Source of the DNA: Tsukamurella sp040611135
GTDB taxonomy: Bacteria; Actinomycetota; Actinomycetes; Mycobacteriales; Mycobacteriaceae
Reading direction: 5' to 3'
DNA: 64,000 nt
Assembly: GCF_040611135.1 (NCBI RefSeq)
Contig: NZ_JBEXNL010000009.1
Location: forward strand, 109,249-173,248
Part shown: in pieces, positions 16,956-25,826 of the stretch
Layout of the letters: each line of letters opens with the position of its first letter
Numbering within the stretch: position 1 is the first letter of the stretch
Position numbers and translations under genes: made by a program
Notes under the pieces: generated by a model
What the model was told of the DNA's origin: nothing
Databases searched by the model: none
What the model saw: only the letters and a program-made list of their open reading frames with translations

Positions 16956-17767
16956 GGTCGATCCGGTTGCACGAGAAGGTCTGTGAACCGATCGACGAGC
17001 CGGTGGAACTCGGGTTCACGGGTGATCGCGCGATCGCGCGGATGGTCGAACTCCACCCGCTGCACCTCGAGCACCCGCCCGGGCCGGCCCGTCATGACGA
17101 CCACGCGATCCGCTAGGAAGACGGCCTCCGCCACGTCGTGCGTCACCAGAATGGTCGTCGGACTCGTCTCCGCCCAGATCCGGGCGAGCTCGAGGTTCAT
17201 CCGTTGCCGGGTCACGGCGTCGAGCGCCCCGAAGGGCTCGTCGAGCATGAGCACCTCGGGCTGCAGGGCGAGCGCACGGGCGATCGAGACCCGCTGTCGC
17301 ATACCGCCGGACAGCTGACGCGGACGCGCGTCCTCGAACCCGTTGAGCCCCACGAGTTCGATGAGCTCCTGGATCCGCGCCGCGTCCGGCTTGCGCCGGC
17401 TCAGCCGGAACGGCACCTCGAGGTTCTTCCGGACGTTGAGCCACGGCAGGAGGGCGTTCTCCTGCAGCGCGACCCCGACCCGGTGCTCCGCGACCGTCTC
17501 GTGGGGAGCGCGGCCACCGATGGTGATCGTGCCCGTCGACGGTTCCTCCAGCCCCGCGACCGTCCGCAGGACCGTCGACTTCCCGCAGCCCGACGGGCCG
17601 AGGATCGCCACGAACTCCCCGGCGGCGACGGTGAGGTCGAACCGGTCCAGCGCGCGCACCGTCGATCGCCAGCCGAGCCGGAAGTCCTTGGTCAACCCGG
17701 TGATGACGATCTCGCCGGCCGCCTCGGACCGCCCCTCGCGCGCCGGGGACGGCGCGATCCGGGTCAC
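16952..17767 (-). CDS. ABC transporter ATP-binding protein (NitT/TauT type)
   Basis: A 271-residue ATPase: Walker A GPSGCGKST, Q-loop QENALLPW, signature LSGGMRQR, Walker B VLMLDEPFGALD and H-loop LVTHD. The start is taken at GTG 17767, which overlaps the aldo/keto reductase stop (GTGA). An adjacent GTG at 17770 is also possible; longer frames read into the reductase. It energises the two-permease importer. Confidence 0.92.
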   Translation of the reverse strand: MTRIAPSPAREGRSEAAGEIVITGLTKDFRLGWRSTVRALDRFDLTVAAGEFVAILGPSGCGKSTVLRTVAGLEEPSTGTITIGGRAPHETVAEHRVGVALQENALLPWLNVRKNLEVPFRLSRRKPDAARIQELIELVGLNGFEDARPRQLSGGMRQRVSIARALALQPEVLMLDEPFGALDAVTRQRMNLELARIWAETSPTTILVTHDVAEAVFLADRVVVMTGRPGRVLEVQRVEFDHPRDRAITREPEFHRLVDRFTDLLVQPDRP

Positions 17768-18765
17768 CACGCGTAATCCTCGGGCGCGGTCCGGTAGCCC
17801 GGGAAGATCTCGTCGAGACGGTCCATGTCTTCTCCAGACAGATCCAGATCGACCGCGGGGATCGACGATTCGAGCTGTTCGACCGTGCGCGGCCCGATGA
17901 TCGGCGCCGCCACACCGGGCCGATGCAGCAGCCATGCAGTCGCCACAGTGGCGGGCGCGGCGCCCAGCTCGCGGCAGAACTCCTCATAACGAGCCAAACG
18001 ATCAGGCAGGGTCTCGGCGGCTTGGAGCGCCCTGCCCTCACGCCGCCGCACGGCCCCTCCGTCCGCGCCGACCGCGGCCGCGAGGAACCCGCCGTGGAGG
18101 GGCGCGTACGGCAGGATGCTCATCCCGTACGCGATCGCAGCGGGGATCAGTTCCCGTTCGACCTCGCGCTTCACGAGGTTGTAGAGCGACTGCTCGCTGA
18201 CGAGACCGAGCAGGCCTCGTGCGCGCGCCGATTCCTGTGCCTGGGCCAGGTGCCATCCCGCGTGGTTCGACGTCCCTGCGTAGAGGATCTTCCCCTGATT
18301 GCGGAGGACCTGGAGGGCCTCCCAGATCTCGTCCCAGGGAGTGGAGCGATCGACGTGGTGCAGCTGATACAGATCGATGTGGTCGGTCTTGAGCCGGCGC
18401 AGGCTGGCGTCGCACTCCCGCCGGATCGCCAAGGCGGACGCCCGACCCGAGTTCGGCCAATCGACCGTCGGGTTGTAGAGCTTGGTGGCGATGACCGTCC
18501 GCTCCCGCCTACCGCCTCCGAGCGCGAACCAGTCACCGATGATCTCCTCGGTGCGGCCCCTCCCCGAGTCCTCGCCGAGCGGCACCTCCTTCTGCGACGT
18601 CACGCCGTAGACGTTCGCGGTGTCGAAGAAGTTGATCCCCGATTCGTGGGCGTGGTCCATGATCGCGTGGGAATCGGTGGCCGACGTCCGCACGCCGAAA
18701 TTCATGGTGCCGAGAACGAGCCGACTCACCTGCAGGCCCGAACGTCCCAATTGGGTGTACTTCAT
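17764..18765 (-). CDS. Aldo/keto reductase
   Basis: A 333-residue NADPH-dependent oxidoreductase with the AKR tetrad: Asp and Tyr in FFDTANVYG, Lys in VIATKLYNP and His in LYQLHHVD. APIIGPRTVEQLE marks the cofactor-binding C-terminus. It resembles bacterial AKR enzymes acting on sugars, pyridoxal or small aldehydes. It is the second gene of the LacI-flanked operon and its stop is embedded in the ATPase start. Confidence 0.9.
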   Translation of the reverse strand: MKYTQLGRSGLQVSRLVLGTMNFGVRTSATDSHAIMDHAHESGINFFDTANVYGVTSQKEVPLGEDSGRGRTEEIIGDWFALGGGRRERTVIATKLYNPTVDWPNSGRASALAIRRECDASLRRLKTDHIDLYQLHHVDRSTPWDEIWEALQVLRNQGKILYAGTSNHAGWHLAQAQESARARGLLGLVSEQSLYNLVKREVERELIPAAIAYGMSILPYAPLHGGFLAAAVGADGGAVRRREGRALQAAETLPDRLARYEEFCRELGAAPATVATAWLLHRPGVAAPIIGPRTVEQLESSIPAVDLDLSGEDMDRLDEIFPGYRTAPEDYAW

Positions 18766-18817
18766 GTGCTGTCTCTCCTACTGTCAACCGAGCGAACGTG
18801 GATCGGGGTCGTGATCG

Positions 18818-19795
18818 TCACACCGGTTCGACGACGGCCGGCCGCTTCGCCCGCTCGATGGCGGCCGCGTAGATCTGCTCCTGCTGTTCCCGCGGCGTGA
18901 TGGCCGGGTACGTGGGCCCCTCGGCACCGACGCAACTCGGCAGCGGGGCGATCGACGTGTCGATAGCAGGAAGGTAGAACAGCACGATCGACTTCCTCGA
19001 ATGATCGGTCTCCGGCGGGGTCACGACCCGATGGGGCGTCGCGGGGAACAATCCGTTCGTCCACCGCGTCATCAGCTGCCCGACGTTCACGACGTACGCG
19101 TCGTCCCGGACGGGCACCGTGACCCGCCGACCGTCCAACTGGAGCACCTGCAGCCCGTCGTAGCTGCCCCGCTGGTGCAACAGCGTGAGCACGCCGCTGT
19201 CCCCGTGCTCGGGCAGGAGCACCCGCTGCACGGGAAGTTGATCACTGGCCGAGTAGTACTTGCACGCGAAGTTGCTGGCGTCGTTCTGGAAGAACTGCGC
19301 GAAGTAGGTGGGATCGAGGTCCAACGAACGCGCGAACAGCGACATCATCAGGTCACCGAGTTGCTTCGTCGCCTCGAACAATTCGTTCACGGAATCCCGG
19401 AATCCCGGGATCTCCGGCCACGGGAAGGTGTTGAAGTAGTCCGCGTAGGCGGGGTCCACCCCAACGCGGACGGCCTCGTCGGGCGACTCGATGCTCGCCG
19501 TCTCCCAGCTCTCCATCACGGCACCGTCCTCGATCCCCTTCGTCGAGCGGCTGTAGCCGCGCATCAGGTCGCCACTCGGGGACTTCCACGCGTCCTTCTG
19601 CGCCTGGGGGCGGGCGAACAGCTCGTCCATGTGCGCGTAGTACGCGTCGATCAGCTCCGGCCGGATCCCATGACCGATCACCTGGCAGAAACCGCCCGTC
19701 GAGATCGCCTGATGCACCTCGCGCGCAACCGCGTCCGGGTCAGTGCCGTCGATCGCCGAGCTGAGATCGACGACGGGGATGTGGATGGATGTCAT
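18818..19795 (-). CDS. Isopenicillin N synthase-like 2-oxoglutarate/Fe(II) dioxygenase
   Basis: A 325-residue oxygenase. The N-terminal segment IPVVDLSSAIDGTD is the DIOX_N motif. The iron ligands are visible as H-x-D in EHGDSGVLTLL and a distal His in PHRVVTPP, with the R-x-S oxoglutarate contact in HSRKSIVLF. It probably hydroxylates or desaturates the imported substrate. First gene of the eight-gene unit; AAGGAG precedes its ATG and the LacI-type operator lies 18 nt upstream of the start. Confidence 0.88.
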   Translation of the reverse strand: MTSIHIPVVDLSSAIDGTDPDAVAREVHQAISTGGFCQVIGHGIRPELIDAYYAHMDELFARPQAQKDAWKSPSGDLMRGYSRSTKGIEDGAVMESWETASIESPDEAVRVGVDPAYADYFNTFPWPEIPGFRDSVNELFEATKQLGDLMMSLFARSLDLDPTYFAQFFQNDASNFACKYYSASDQLPVQRVLLPEHGDSGVLTLLHQRGSYDGLQVLQLDGRRVTVPVRDDAYVVNVGQLMTRWTNGLFPATPHRVVTPPETDHSRKSIVLFYLPAIDTSIAPLPSCVGAEGPTYPAITPREQQEQIYAAAIERAKRPAVVEPV

Positions 19796-19813
19796 GCGGC
19801 AACTCCTTGTGCG

Positions 19814-19823
19814 TAAACGTTTA
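19814..19823. promoter_or_regulatory. Putative LacI-family operator (TAAACGTTTA)
   Basis: A perfect 10-bp palindrome with the central CG typical of LacI/GalR/PurR operators lies in the 56-bp space between the divergent dioxygenase (19795) and LacI gene (19852). Its position would block both promoters. TACAGT at 19838-19843 is a plausible -10 for the regulator, so the operator overlaps that gene's -35 zone. Confidence 0.65.
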
Positions 19824-19851
19824 ACCAGCAGTGGCAGTACAGTAGCACCCT

Positions 19852-20877
19852 GTGACTGACATCACGCCGAATTCGGCAACAAGACAACAGATCGCAAAAC
19901 GCGTCACGATCCGAGACGTAGCCAGTGCGGTCGGCGTCTCCGTCGCCACGGTGTCCCACGCGGTCAACGGCACGGGCCGCGTGTCCCGCGCCCGTGCCGC
20001 CGAAATCATCGCTGCGGCGGATCGGCTGGGGTACCGGGCGTCGCGCCACGCGCGAGCGATGAAGGTCGGGGGCGGCCTTGCCATCGGGCTGTTCACGACC
20101 CATCCCGTGGACACCTCGGCGCACACACTCAGTCAGACCGAGTGGTACGCGCGAACCGCGCTCTCCGCCGCGACCGAGTGTTTCGATCGTGGCGCGACGC
20201 TGATGCTCGCACCGCCGATCGATCGAACCCGATCGGCTCGCGAACTCCCGATCGACGGCGCACTGGTCGTCGACCTCGACCGGGATCCCGTGCTGGCGGA
20301 GGAACTGGCGGCCCGCCGGATTCCGGTCGTGGCGATCGGCGGCCTCGTGCACCCACCGGCGATGTCGGTCACCGTGGATCCGGCCCAGATGATGCGCCTG
20401 GCGTTCGACGGCTTCCGTGCACACGGACGCCGAACTCCCGTGCTCGCACTGGAATCCGGTGACCGCCCCTTCGACCAGGCGATGATGGAAGCCCATCGGA
20501 TCTGGTGCGCGGAGAACGCCACGGAACCGATCGTGACGACCAACGGCGTCGGCGACGGACCGTTCGACGCGCGAGCTCGCCGGACGTGCGAGAGCATCAT
20601 CGAGCAGCGGCCCGACGTCGACGCCGTGCTGGCGCCGTTCGACGCCATCGCCGCGATCTGGTGCGCGGCACTCACCGCATCGGGCCGGTCGATTCCGCAG
20701 GACGTGGAGATCGCGACGAGCCACGGCCGGGTGACGATGTCAACGCCCGGGACCTACACGTCGATCGACGTTCGCCGCGAGGAGATGAGTTCGACCGCGG
20801 CCCACTTGCTGATGGACCGTCTGTCCACCGGCGAGGACGTGGGGAGCCGACTGCTCACTGCGCGGATCATCGACTAG
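19852..20877 (+). CDS. LacI family transcriptional regulator
   Basis: A 341-residue repressor: N-terminal helix-turn-helix VTIRDVASAVGVSVATVSHA, hinge-helix region, then a periplasmic-binding-protein-like effector domain. The GTG start has no ribosome site, but TACAGT ends 8 nt upstream, suggesting a leaderless or near-leaderless transcript. Divergence from the eight-gene unit and the palindrome between them make it the probable local repressor. Its 3' end overlaps the convergent aldehyde dehydrogenase stop by 4 nt. Confidence 0.9.
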   Translation: MTDITPNSATRQQIAKRVTIRDVASAVGVSVATVSHAVNGTGRVSRARAAEIIAAADRLGYRASRHARAMKVGGGLAIGLFTTHPVDTSAHTLSQTEWYARTALSAATECFDRGATLMLAPPIDRTRSARELPIDGALVVDLDRDPVLAEELAARRIPVVAIGGLVHPPAMSVTVDPAQMMRLAFDGFRAHGRRTPVLALESGDRPFDQAMMEAHRIWCAENATEPIVTTNGVGDGPFDARARRTCESIIEQRPDVDAVLAPFDAIAAIWCAALTASGRSIPQDVEIATSHGRVTMSTPGTYTSIDVRREEMSSTAAHLLMDRLSTGEDVGSRLLTARIID

Positions 20878-22319
20878 CGCGGCGGCAACCCGAGCGCGGT
20901 GATCTCCACGAACGCGTCGAAGCCCTCGGGACCCATCTCCCGGCCGATTCCGCTTCTCTTCACGCCGCCCATCGGGGCGGTGAAGCCGGTCGGATTCCCG
21001 TTGATCTCGACGACCCCGGTACGGATACGCGTGGCGATCCCTTCGGCCCGCTCGACGTCGGCGCCGAAGATCGAGCCGCTGAGACCGTAGTCCGTGTCGT
21101 TCGCTATGGCGATCGCATCGTCGGTGTCCCGGTACGCGATGACCGTCGCTACGGGCCCGAAGATCTCCTCCCGAGCGATAGTCATCCGCGGCGTGACGGC
21201 CGCGAACAGCGTCGGGTCGGTGAACCACCCGCGGTCGGGCACACGGCCACGACCGCCCCCGGTCACGGGGGTCGCCCCGTCGCGGATGCCAGACGCGACC
21301 ATTCGTTCGACGCGTTCCCGGTGCGCCGACGTGACCAGCGGACCTATCTCCGTCGCGGGCGACGCGGGGTCGCCGACGATCAGATCGCCGACCAGGCCGG
21401 CCAGCCCGTCCACGATCTCGGTCTCCCGGTGCGCGGGCACGAGAATGCGGGTCTTCGCACTGCATACCTGTCCCGTGTTGCGATACGCACCCCGGACGAC
21501 GGCCGGGAGCACCTCCGCCAGGTCGGCGTCGTCGAGGAGGATCGCCGCGGACTTGCCTCCCAGTTCGAGCGTGCAGGGCCGGACCAACGCGCCACACAAC
21601 GAACCGATCCGACGACCCGCGGTCGTGGATCCGGTGAACGAGACCTTGTCGACCCCCGGGTGCGTCACCAGGTACTCCCCCACCTCGCGCCCCGCCGGTA
21701 CGATGTTCACGACGCCCTGCGGCAGTCCCGCTCGGTCGAGCGCCTGCGCCAACAGGATCGCGTCCAGCGGCGTTTCCGGCGAGGGCTTGACCACCATCGT
21801 GCAACCCGCGAGAAGCGCCGGCGCCAGCTTCTGCATGATGTTCAGGTGCGGGGCGTTCCACGGGACGATCGTCGCCACCACTCCGACCGGCCGCCGCAGC
21901 ACCCGTGCCCGTCCACTGGCGGATTCCCGCACCGATTCGAAGGGGTACACGCGAGCGAGATCGATCATCGCGTCAAGGATGCCCCGCGCCCGCGTCGTGT
22001 GAATCGAATAGGCGTCCGAGATGGGCGCCCCCATCTCGGCGGAGACGGTGCGCGCCATCTGCTCCTCGACGCCGGCGAGTTCTCCACTGAGCGCCTCCAG
22101 AACGCCGATCCGCTCCACCAGGGGCATCCGCGCCCAAGGACCTTCGTCGAACGCCCTCCGCGCGGCCCCCACCGCTCGGTCGATGTCCGCCTTCGAACCG
22201 TCGGGGACGGTCGTGATCTCCTGCTCCGTGTACGGCGAGATCACTGGAATGGTCCGCTGCCCCGCCGGAGCGATCCACTCGCCGCCGATCCACAACCGAT
22301 CTGTCAGTTCATGCCACAT
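20874..22319 (-). CDS. Aldehyde dehydrogenase
   Basis: A 481-residue ALDH with IVPWNAPHLN, FTGSTTAGR, ELGGKS and nucleophile Cys in NTGQVCSAKT. Start MWHELTDRLWIGGEW; a homologous start (MWQDNTDRFYIGGAW) occurs in the enzyme at 43572, so the two are close paralogues. It diverges from the TRAP transporter genes over 431 bp and may act on the transported compound or its product. Confidence 0.92.
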   Translation of the reverse strand: MWHELTDRLWIGGEWIAPAGQRTIPVISPYTEQEITTVPDGSKADIDRAVGAARRAFDEGPWARMPLVERIGVLEALSGELAGVEEQMARTVSAEMGAPISDAYSIHTTRARGILDAMIDLARVYPFESVRESASGRARVLRRPVGVVATIVPWNAPHLNIMQKLAPALLAGCTMVVKPSPETPLDAILLAQALDRAGLPQGVVNIVPAGREVGEYLVTHPGVDKVSFTGSTTAGRRIGSLCGALVRPCTLELGGKSAAILLDDADLAEVLPAVVRGAYRNTGQVCSAKTRILVPAHRETEIVDGLAGLVGDLIVGDPASPATEIGPLVTSAHRERVERMVASGIRDGATPVTGGGRGRVPDRGWFTDPTLFAAVTPRMTIAREEIFGPVATVIAYRDTDDAIAIANDTDYGLSGSIFGADVERAEGIATRIRTGVVEINGNPTGFTAPMGGVKRSGIGREMGPEGFDAFVEITALGLPPR

Positions 22320-22750
22320 CTACTACTCCTTCGAAGCGCTGCCGTGCTCGACGCGGGGCGAGAATTCCTGCCGCGATGGAGCACGCACAGGGGACCGAGA
22401 AAGACCTGACTCGACCCGCTGACACACACCGGTCTGCGGGGAGGCGGCGAACGCCGCACTACCGGATACTAGTACAGCGGCGAACTCCGCGTGTTCGGAA
22501 GCGACACATGGGTTCTGGCCTCGATCGGTACAGCCGTCATCCGCCGGGCCCCCGAAGACTGCAGCGGCGAAGGGACCTCGCGCGCCACGCCCATGCATTG
22601 GTAATGCCTGCACCAATAACCCCCCAAAGAGGCAGTTGTGACGGCGGACACGCCGAAAATACGATTGTGCGAACCGTCGGTGCGACCGCCGGGCCGCCAA
22701 CCCGGCCCGCCCCGTCGCGGCGGATCCCCAAGCATCCAAGGAGCCTGTAG
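22320..22750. other. 431-bp gene-free divergent region with dyads
   Basis: No credible gene: the open frames on both strands have poor composition and no homology that I recognise. The notable structure is ATTGGT-N9-ACCAAT at 22598-22618, overlapped by GCATT-GGT-AATGC (22596-22608), in a relatively AT-rich patch about 130 bp before the TRAP genes. It is a candidate operator for a GntR- or IclR-like regulator, but no such gene is adjacent. Confidence 0.4.
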
Positions 22751-23851
22751 TTGTTCGCCCCCATCATCGCCCCGCAGGCGTCCGCGCCCCCGCGTCGACC
22801 GCGACGCGGCACGACGCGCCGACGCCTCCTCGCGGCGGCGGGCACCCTGATCCTCGCCGCCACCGCGGCGTGCTCGACCACCGACGCCCCCGGCCGGACG
22901 ACGATCGTCATCGCGGACAGCTTCTCCGCCAAACATCCGGTGGGGGCGGGTGTTCAGGCGTTCGTCAAGGCGCTGCGCGCCGACGGCGCGAAGGTCGGGA
23001 TCGACGTCGACTACTACGCCGCCGGACAACTCGGGAAGCAGAAGGAGATGCTGACCCTGGTCCGCACGGGCGCGGTCGACATGGGCATCATGATCCCTTC
23101 GTACCTCGCCAACGACCTGCCGCTGTCCGGCGTCGGCGACCTTCCGGGCTTGGTCGATGATCCGTGCGTCACCACCCAGGTCCTCGATCCGCTGGTGCGT
23201 CCCGGGGGAATCGTCTTCGAGAAGGAGATCAAGGCCCGCGGGATAGTGCCCGTGTACGGCGCCTCGATCGCCGGCTACGAGGTCTTCACCAGCACACGGG
23301 CGATCCCCACGCCCGAGTCGATCCGGGACCTGCTCATCCGTTCGCCGGGCGGTGTCGGCGACCGTGTGGCCGCGGGCATCGGAGTCACTCCCATCACGAT
23401 GCCCGTGAACGACCTCTACGAGGCCGTATCGCGCGGCACCGTCGACGGTGCGCTGCTCGCCCGCTACGCCATGATCTCGTACAGCCTGCAGGAGGTGCTC
23501 ACCCACGGCACGCAGGACGCGAATCTCGGCACTGTCACCACGTGGATGTCGATGAACGCCGCGAAGTGGAACGGGCTCAACGATGCCCAGAAAAAGGTCG
23601 TGCTCGACGCCGGCGAGATCGGTCGGGCGACTGCCTGTAAGTCCGTCGCCGCCGCGGACACCGCCGCGGTCGCGACGCTGAAGAAGGCGGGCGTGACATT
23701 CGACCCCGTCACCCCTGAGACCCGCCCCGGCTGGGATGCCGCGCTCGCGGGGATCAGGACCAGCTGGACGCGGGATCTCGACGGCGTCGGGCTGCCGGCG
23801 TCCGAGGTCCTGCGCGCTGTCGAGGCACGGATCGGGGAGGTCGTCCGATGA
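22751..23851 (+). CDS. TRAP transporter substrate-binding protein (DctP type)
   Basis: A 366-residue exported solute receptor. The TTG start at 22751 follows AAGGAG by about 8 nt and an in-frame TAG lies immediately upstream, so the start is well constrained. The N-terminus has twin/triple arginines (TTRRRLLAAAG), a hydrophobic run and lipobox ATAAC, suggesting a lipid-anchored receptor, as expected for a Gram-positive cell. The mature part (ADSFSAKHPVGAG, MLTLVRTGAVDMGI) is DctP-like; such proteins usually bind carboxylates. Confidence 0.9.
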   Translation: MFAPIIAPQASAPPRRPRRGTTRRRLLAAAGTLILAATAACSTTDAPGRTTIVIADSFSAKHPVGAGVQAFVKALRADGAKVGIDVDYYAAGQLGKQKEMLTLVRTGAVDMGIMIPSYLANDLPLSGVGDLPGLVDDPCVTTQVLDPLVRPGGIVFEKEIKARGIVPVYGASIAGYEVFTSTRAIPTPESIRDLLIRSPGGVGDRVAAGIGVTPITMPVNDLYEAVSRGTVDGALLARYAMISYSLQEVLTHGTQDANLGTVTTWMSMNAAKWNGLNDAQKKVVLDAGEIGRATACKSVAAADTAAVATLKKAGVTFDPVTPETRPGWDAALAGIRTSWTRDLDGVGLPASEVLRAVEARIGEVVR

Positions 23852-24531
23852 GCCCGATCGTCCACCCCTTCCGCGAGGGTGCCGCCGAGCGCACGACCTT
23901 CGGCTACCGCACCCAGGACCACCCCGGCCTCGACCGCATCCAGAACGCCGTCTCCGCCGTCGCCGGTACGGTCGCCGCCGTTGCCGTTGTCGTGATGGTG
24001 GCGCTGACGCTGCTCGACGTGGCGCTGCGCACCTTCTTCGGCGCCCCCATCGGCTGGTCCGTCGCCTTCATCGAGCTGTACCTGCTGCCGATCGCCGCGT
24101 TCTTCGGCATCGTGGTGGCGTACCGGAGCGGCGCACACGTCGCCGTCACGAGCCTGTACGAACGATTCCCGATCCCCGTGCGCAAGGCGATGCTCATCAT
24201 CGGATACCTCGTGCTGCTGATCGGCCTCGCCGCCCTGTTCTGGGCGGGCCTGCAAGCAACGCTCTTCGCGATCTCCACGGGCGAGGGGCCGGTTCCCGGC
24301 TCGTCCGAGCTGCCGCTGCCCGGATGGCTCATGCGCGCGATCGTCCCCGTCGCGACGGGGCTGGGGCTGGTGCTCGTCCTCATCGACCTGGGGCGCGAAC
24401 TCGCTGCGCCGTGGACCGCGACCGCGACCGACTACGACCCCGGAGACGAGGCGAGTCGCGCCGTGGCCGAAGCGGAAGCCGCCTTCACGAACGACGATTC
24501 CACCACTGCGCCGCAGGGAGACACCCGATGA
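23848..24531 (+). CDS. TRAP transporter small permease (DctQ type)
   Basis: A 227-residue membrane protein with four hydrophobic segments and FFGAPIGWSVAFIELYLLPIA-like DctQ features. The ATG overlaps the receptor stop (ATGA) and its own stop overlaps the large permease start (ATGA). Long hydrophilic N- and C-terminal tails flank the membrane part. Confidence 0.88.
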   Translation: MSPIVHPFREGAAERTTFGYRTQDHPGLDRIQNAVSAVAGTVAAVAVVVMVALTLLDVALRTFFGAPIGWSVAFIELYLLPIAAFFGIVVAYRSGAHVAVTSLYERFPIPVRKAMLIIGYLVLLIGLAALFWAGLQATLFAISTGEGPVPGSSELPLPGWLMRAIVPVATGLGLVLVLIDLGRELAAPWTATATDYDPGDEASRAVAEAEAAFTNDDSTTAPQGDTR

Positions 24532-25811
24532 TCGCACTCGCCATGATCGTTCTCCTGATCGGGTTGATCCTGATCCGGGTCCCCGTTTCGTTCGCCATCC
24601 TCGGCTCGGGCCTGGTGGGCCTGCTCCTCCAGACCACCGTCGGCTCGACGATGGGCGTCATGGAGATCATCCCGATCAGCTCGGTCCAGAGCCTGTCGAT
24701 GACCGCCATCCCCCTGTTCATCCTCATGGCGCACCTGATGCTCCTGTCCGGGATGATGGATTCCCTGTTCGCGGCCGGCCGCGCGGTCTTCGGGCGGCTG
24801 CCCGGTGGGACCGGTATCGCGTCCACCCTCGCGGGCGTCGGCTTCGCGGCGGTGTCGGGCTCCTCGACCGCAGCCGCCGCCACCCTCGCCGAGACCACCA
24901 GCAAGGAGATGATCCGGGAGGGCTACCGGCCCACCACGGCGACGGGGATCGTCGCCTCGGTGGGCACGCTCGCGGGCATGATCCCGCCCAGCGTGATCCT
25001 CGTGTTCTACGCGGTCACCGCCGAAGCCAGCGTCGGCGACATGATCGTCGCCGGCCTGGTGCCGGGCCTCATCATCGCGGTCGCACTCCTGGTCGCCATG
25101 TACCTGCCGGTCCTGCGCAATCCCGCGGTCGTCCCCGCGGGCGCGCGCTCGACGATGGCGGAGAAGGGGCGTGCGATCGTCCAGGCCTCCCCGATCGCCG
25201 TGATCTTCCTCGCGGTGGTCGGCATGATCTACTTCGGCATCGTCACCCCGACCGAGTCCGCCGCGATCGGCTGCGCCGTGGCACTGGTCCTGGTCGCGGT
25301 CCGCCGGCGCCTGAGCATCACCGGCCTCGTCCACGCGGTGATCGAGACGATCAAGGCCAGCGCCATGATCTTTGCGATCGTCATCGCCGCCCACGTCTTC
25401 GGGCATGCCTTCGCCCACACCAAGGTCGCGGACGCGATGGTGACCTGGGTCAAGAGCCTGACGGTCCCGGCCTTCGTCGTGATGTTGATCCTGCTGGCGA
25501 TGTACGTGGTCCTCGGGTTCTTCATGGACCAGATCGCGATCATCGCGCTGACGGTGCCCATCCTCGTTCCGGTGGTCGCCGCGCTCGGCTACGACAAGAT
25601 CTGGTTCGGGATCTTCGTCGTGCTGATGGGTGAGATCGGCCTGATCTCACCTCCGCTCGGCCTCAACGTCTTCGTGGTCGCTCGGTCGACGGGCCGTGAT
25701 ACCTGGGAGGTGTTCAAGGGCGCGGCGCCGTACGCGGTCGCGATGGTCGTCGTGGCCGTCGGGTTCATCGCGTGGCCCGACGTGGTCACGTGGCTGCCGT
25801 CCGTGCGATGA
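24528..25811 (+). CDS. TRAP transporter large permease (DctM type)
   Basis: A 427-residue integral membrane protein with about a dozen hydrophobic segments, including SIPLFILMAHLML-type and GIVASVGTLAGMIPPSV-type helices, and LISPPLGLNVFVV near the end, typical of DctM ion-coupled symporters. It forms the channel with DctQ; uptake depends on the ion gradient and the receptor. The start at 24528 overlaps the previous stop. It ends 15 nt before the convergent esterase. Confidence 0.93.
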   Translation: MIALAMIVLLIGLILIRVPVSFAILGSGLVGLLLQTTVGSTMGVMEIIPISSVQSLSMTAIPLFILMAHLMLLSGMMDSLFAAGRAVFGRLPGGTGIASTLAGVGFAAVSGSSTAAAATLAETTSKEMIREGYRPTTATGIVASVGTLAGMIPPSVILVFYAVTAEASVGDMIVAGLVPGLIIAVALLVAMYLPVLRNPAVVPAGARSTMAEKGRAIVQASPIAVIFLAVVGMIYFGIVTPTESAAIGCAVALVLVAVRRRLSITGLVHAVIETIKASAMIFAIVIAAHVFGHAFAHTKVADAMVTWVKSLTVPAFVVMLILLAMYVVLGFFMDQIAIIALTVPILVPVVAALGYDKIWFGIFVVLMGEIGLISPPLGLNVFVVARSTGRDTWEVFKGAAPYAVAMVVVAVGFIAWPDVVTWLPSVR

Positions 25812-25826
25812 CCCGGACGGCGCGGG

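Noticed and set aside
22323..22739. 138-codon minus-strand frame in the TRAP promoter region
   Set aside because: Low-complexity composition with no start signal; better explained as intergenic DNA.
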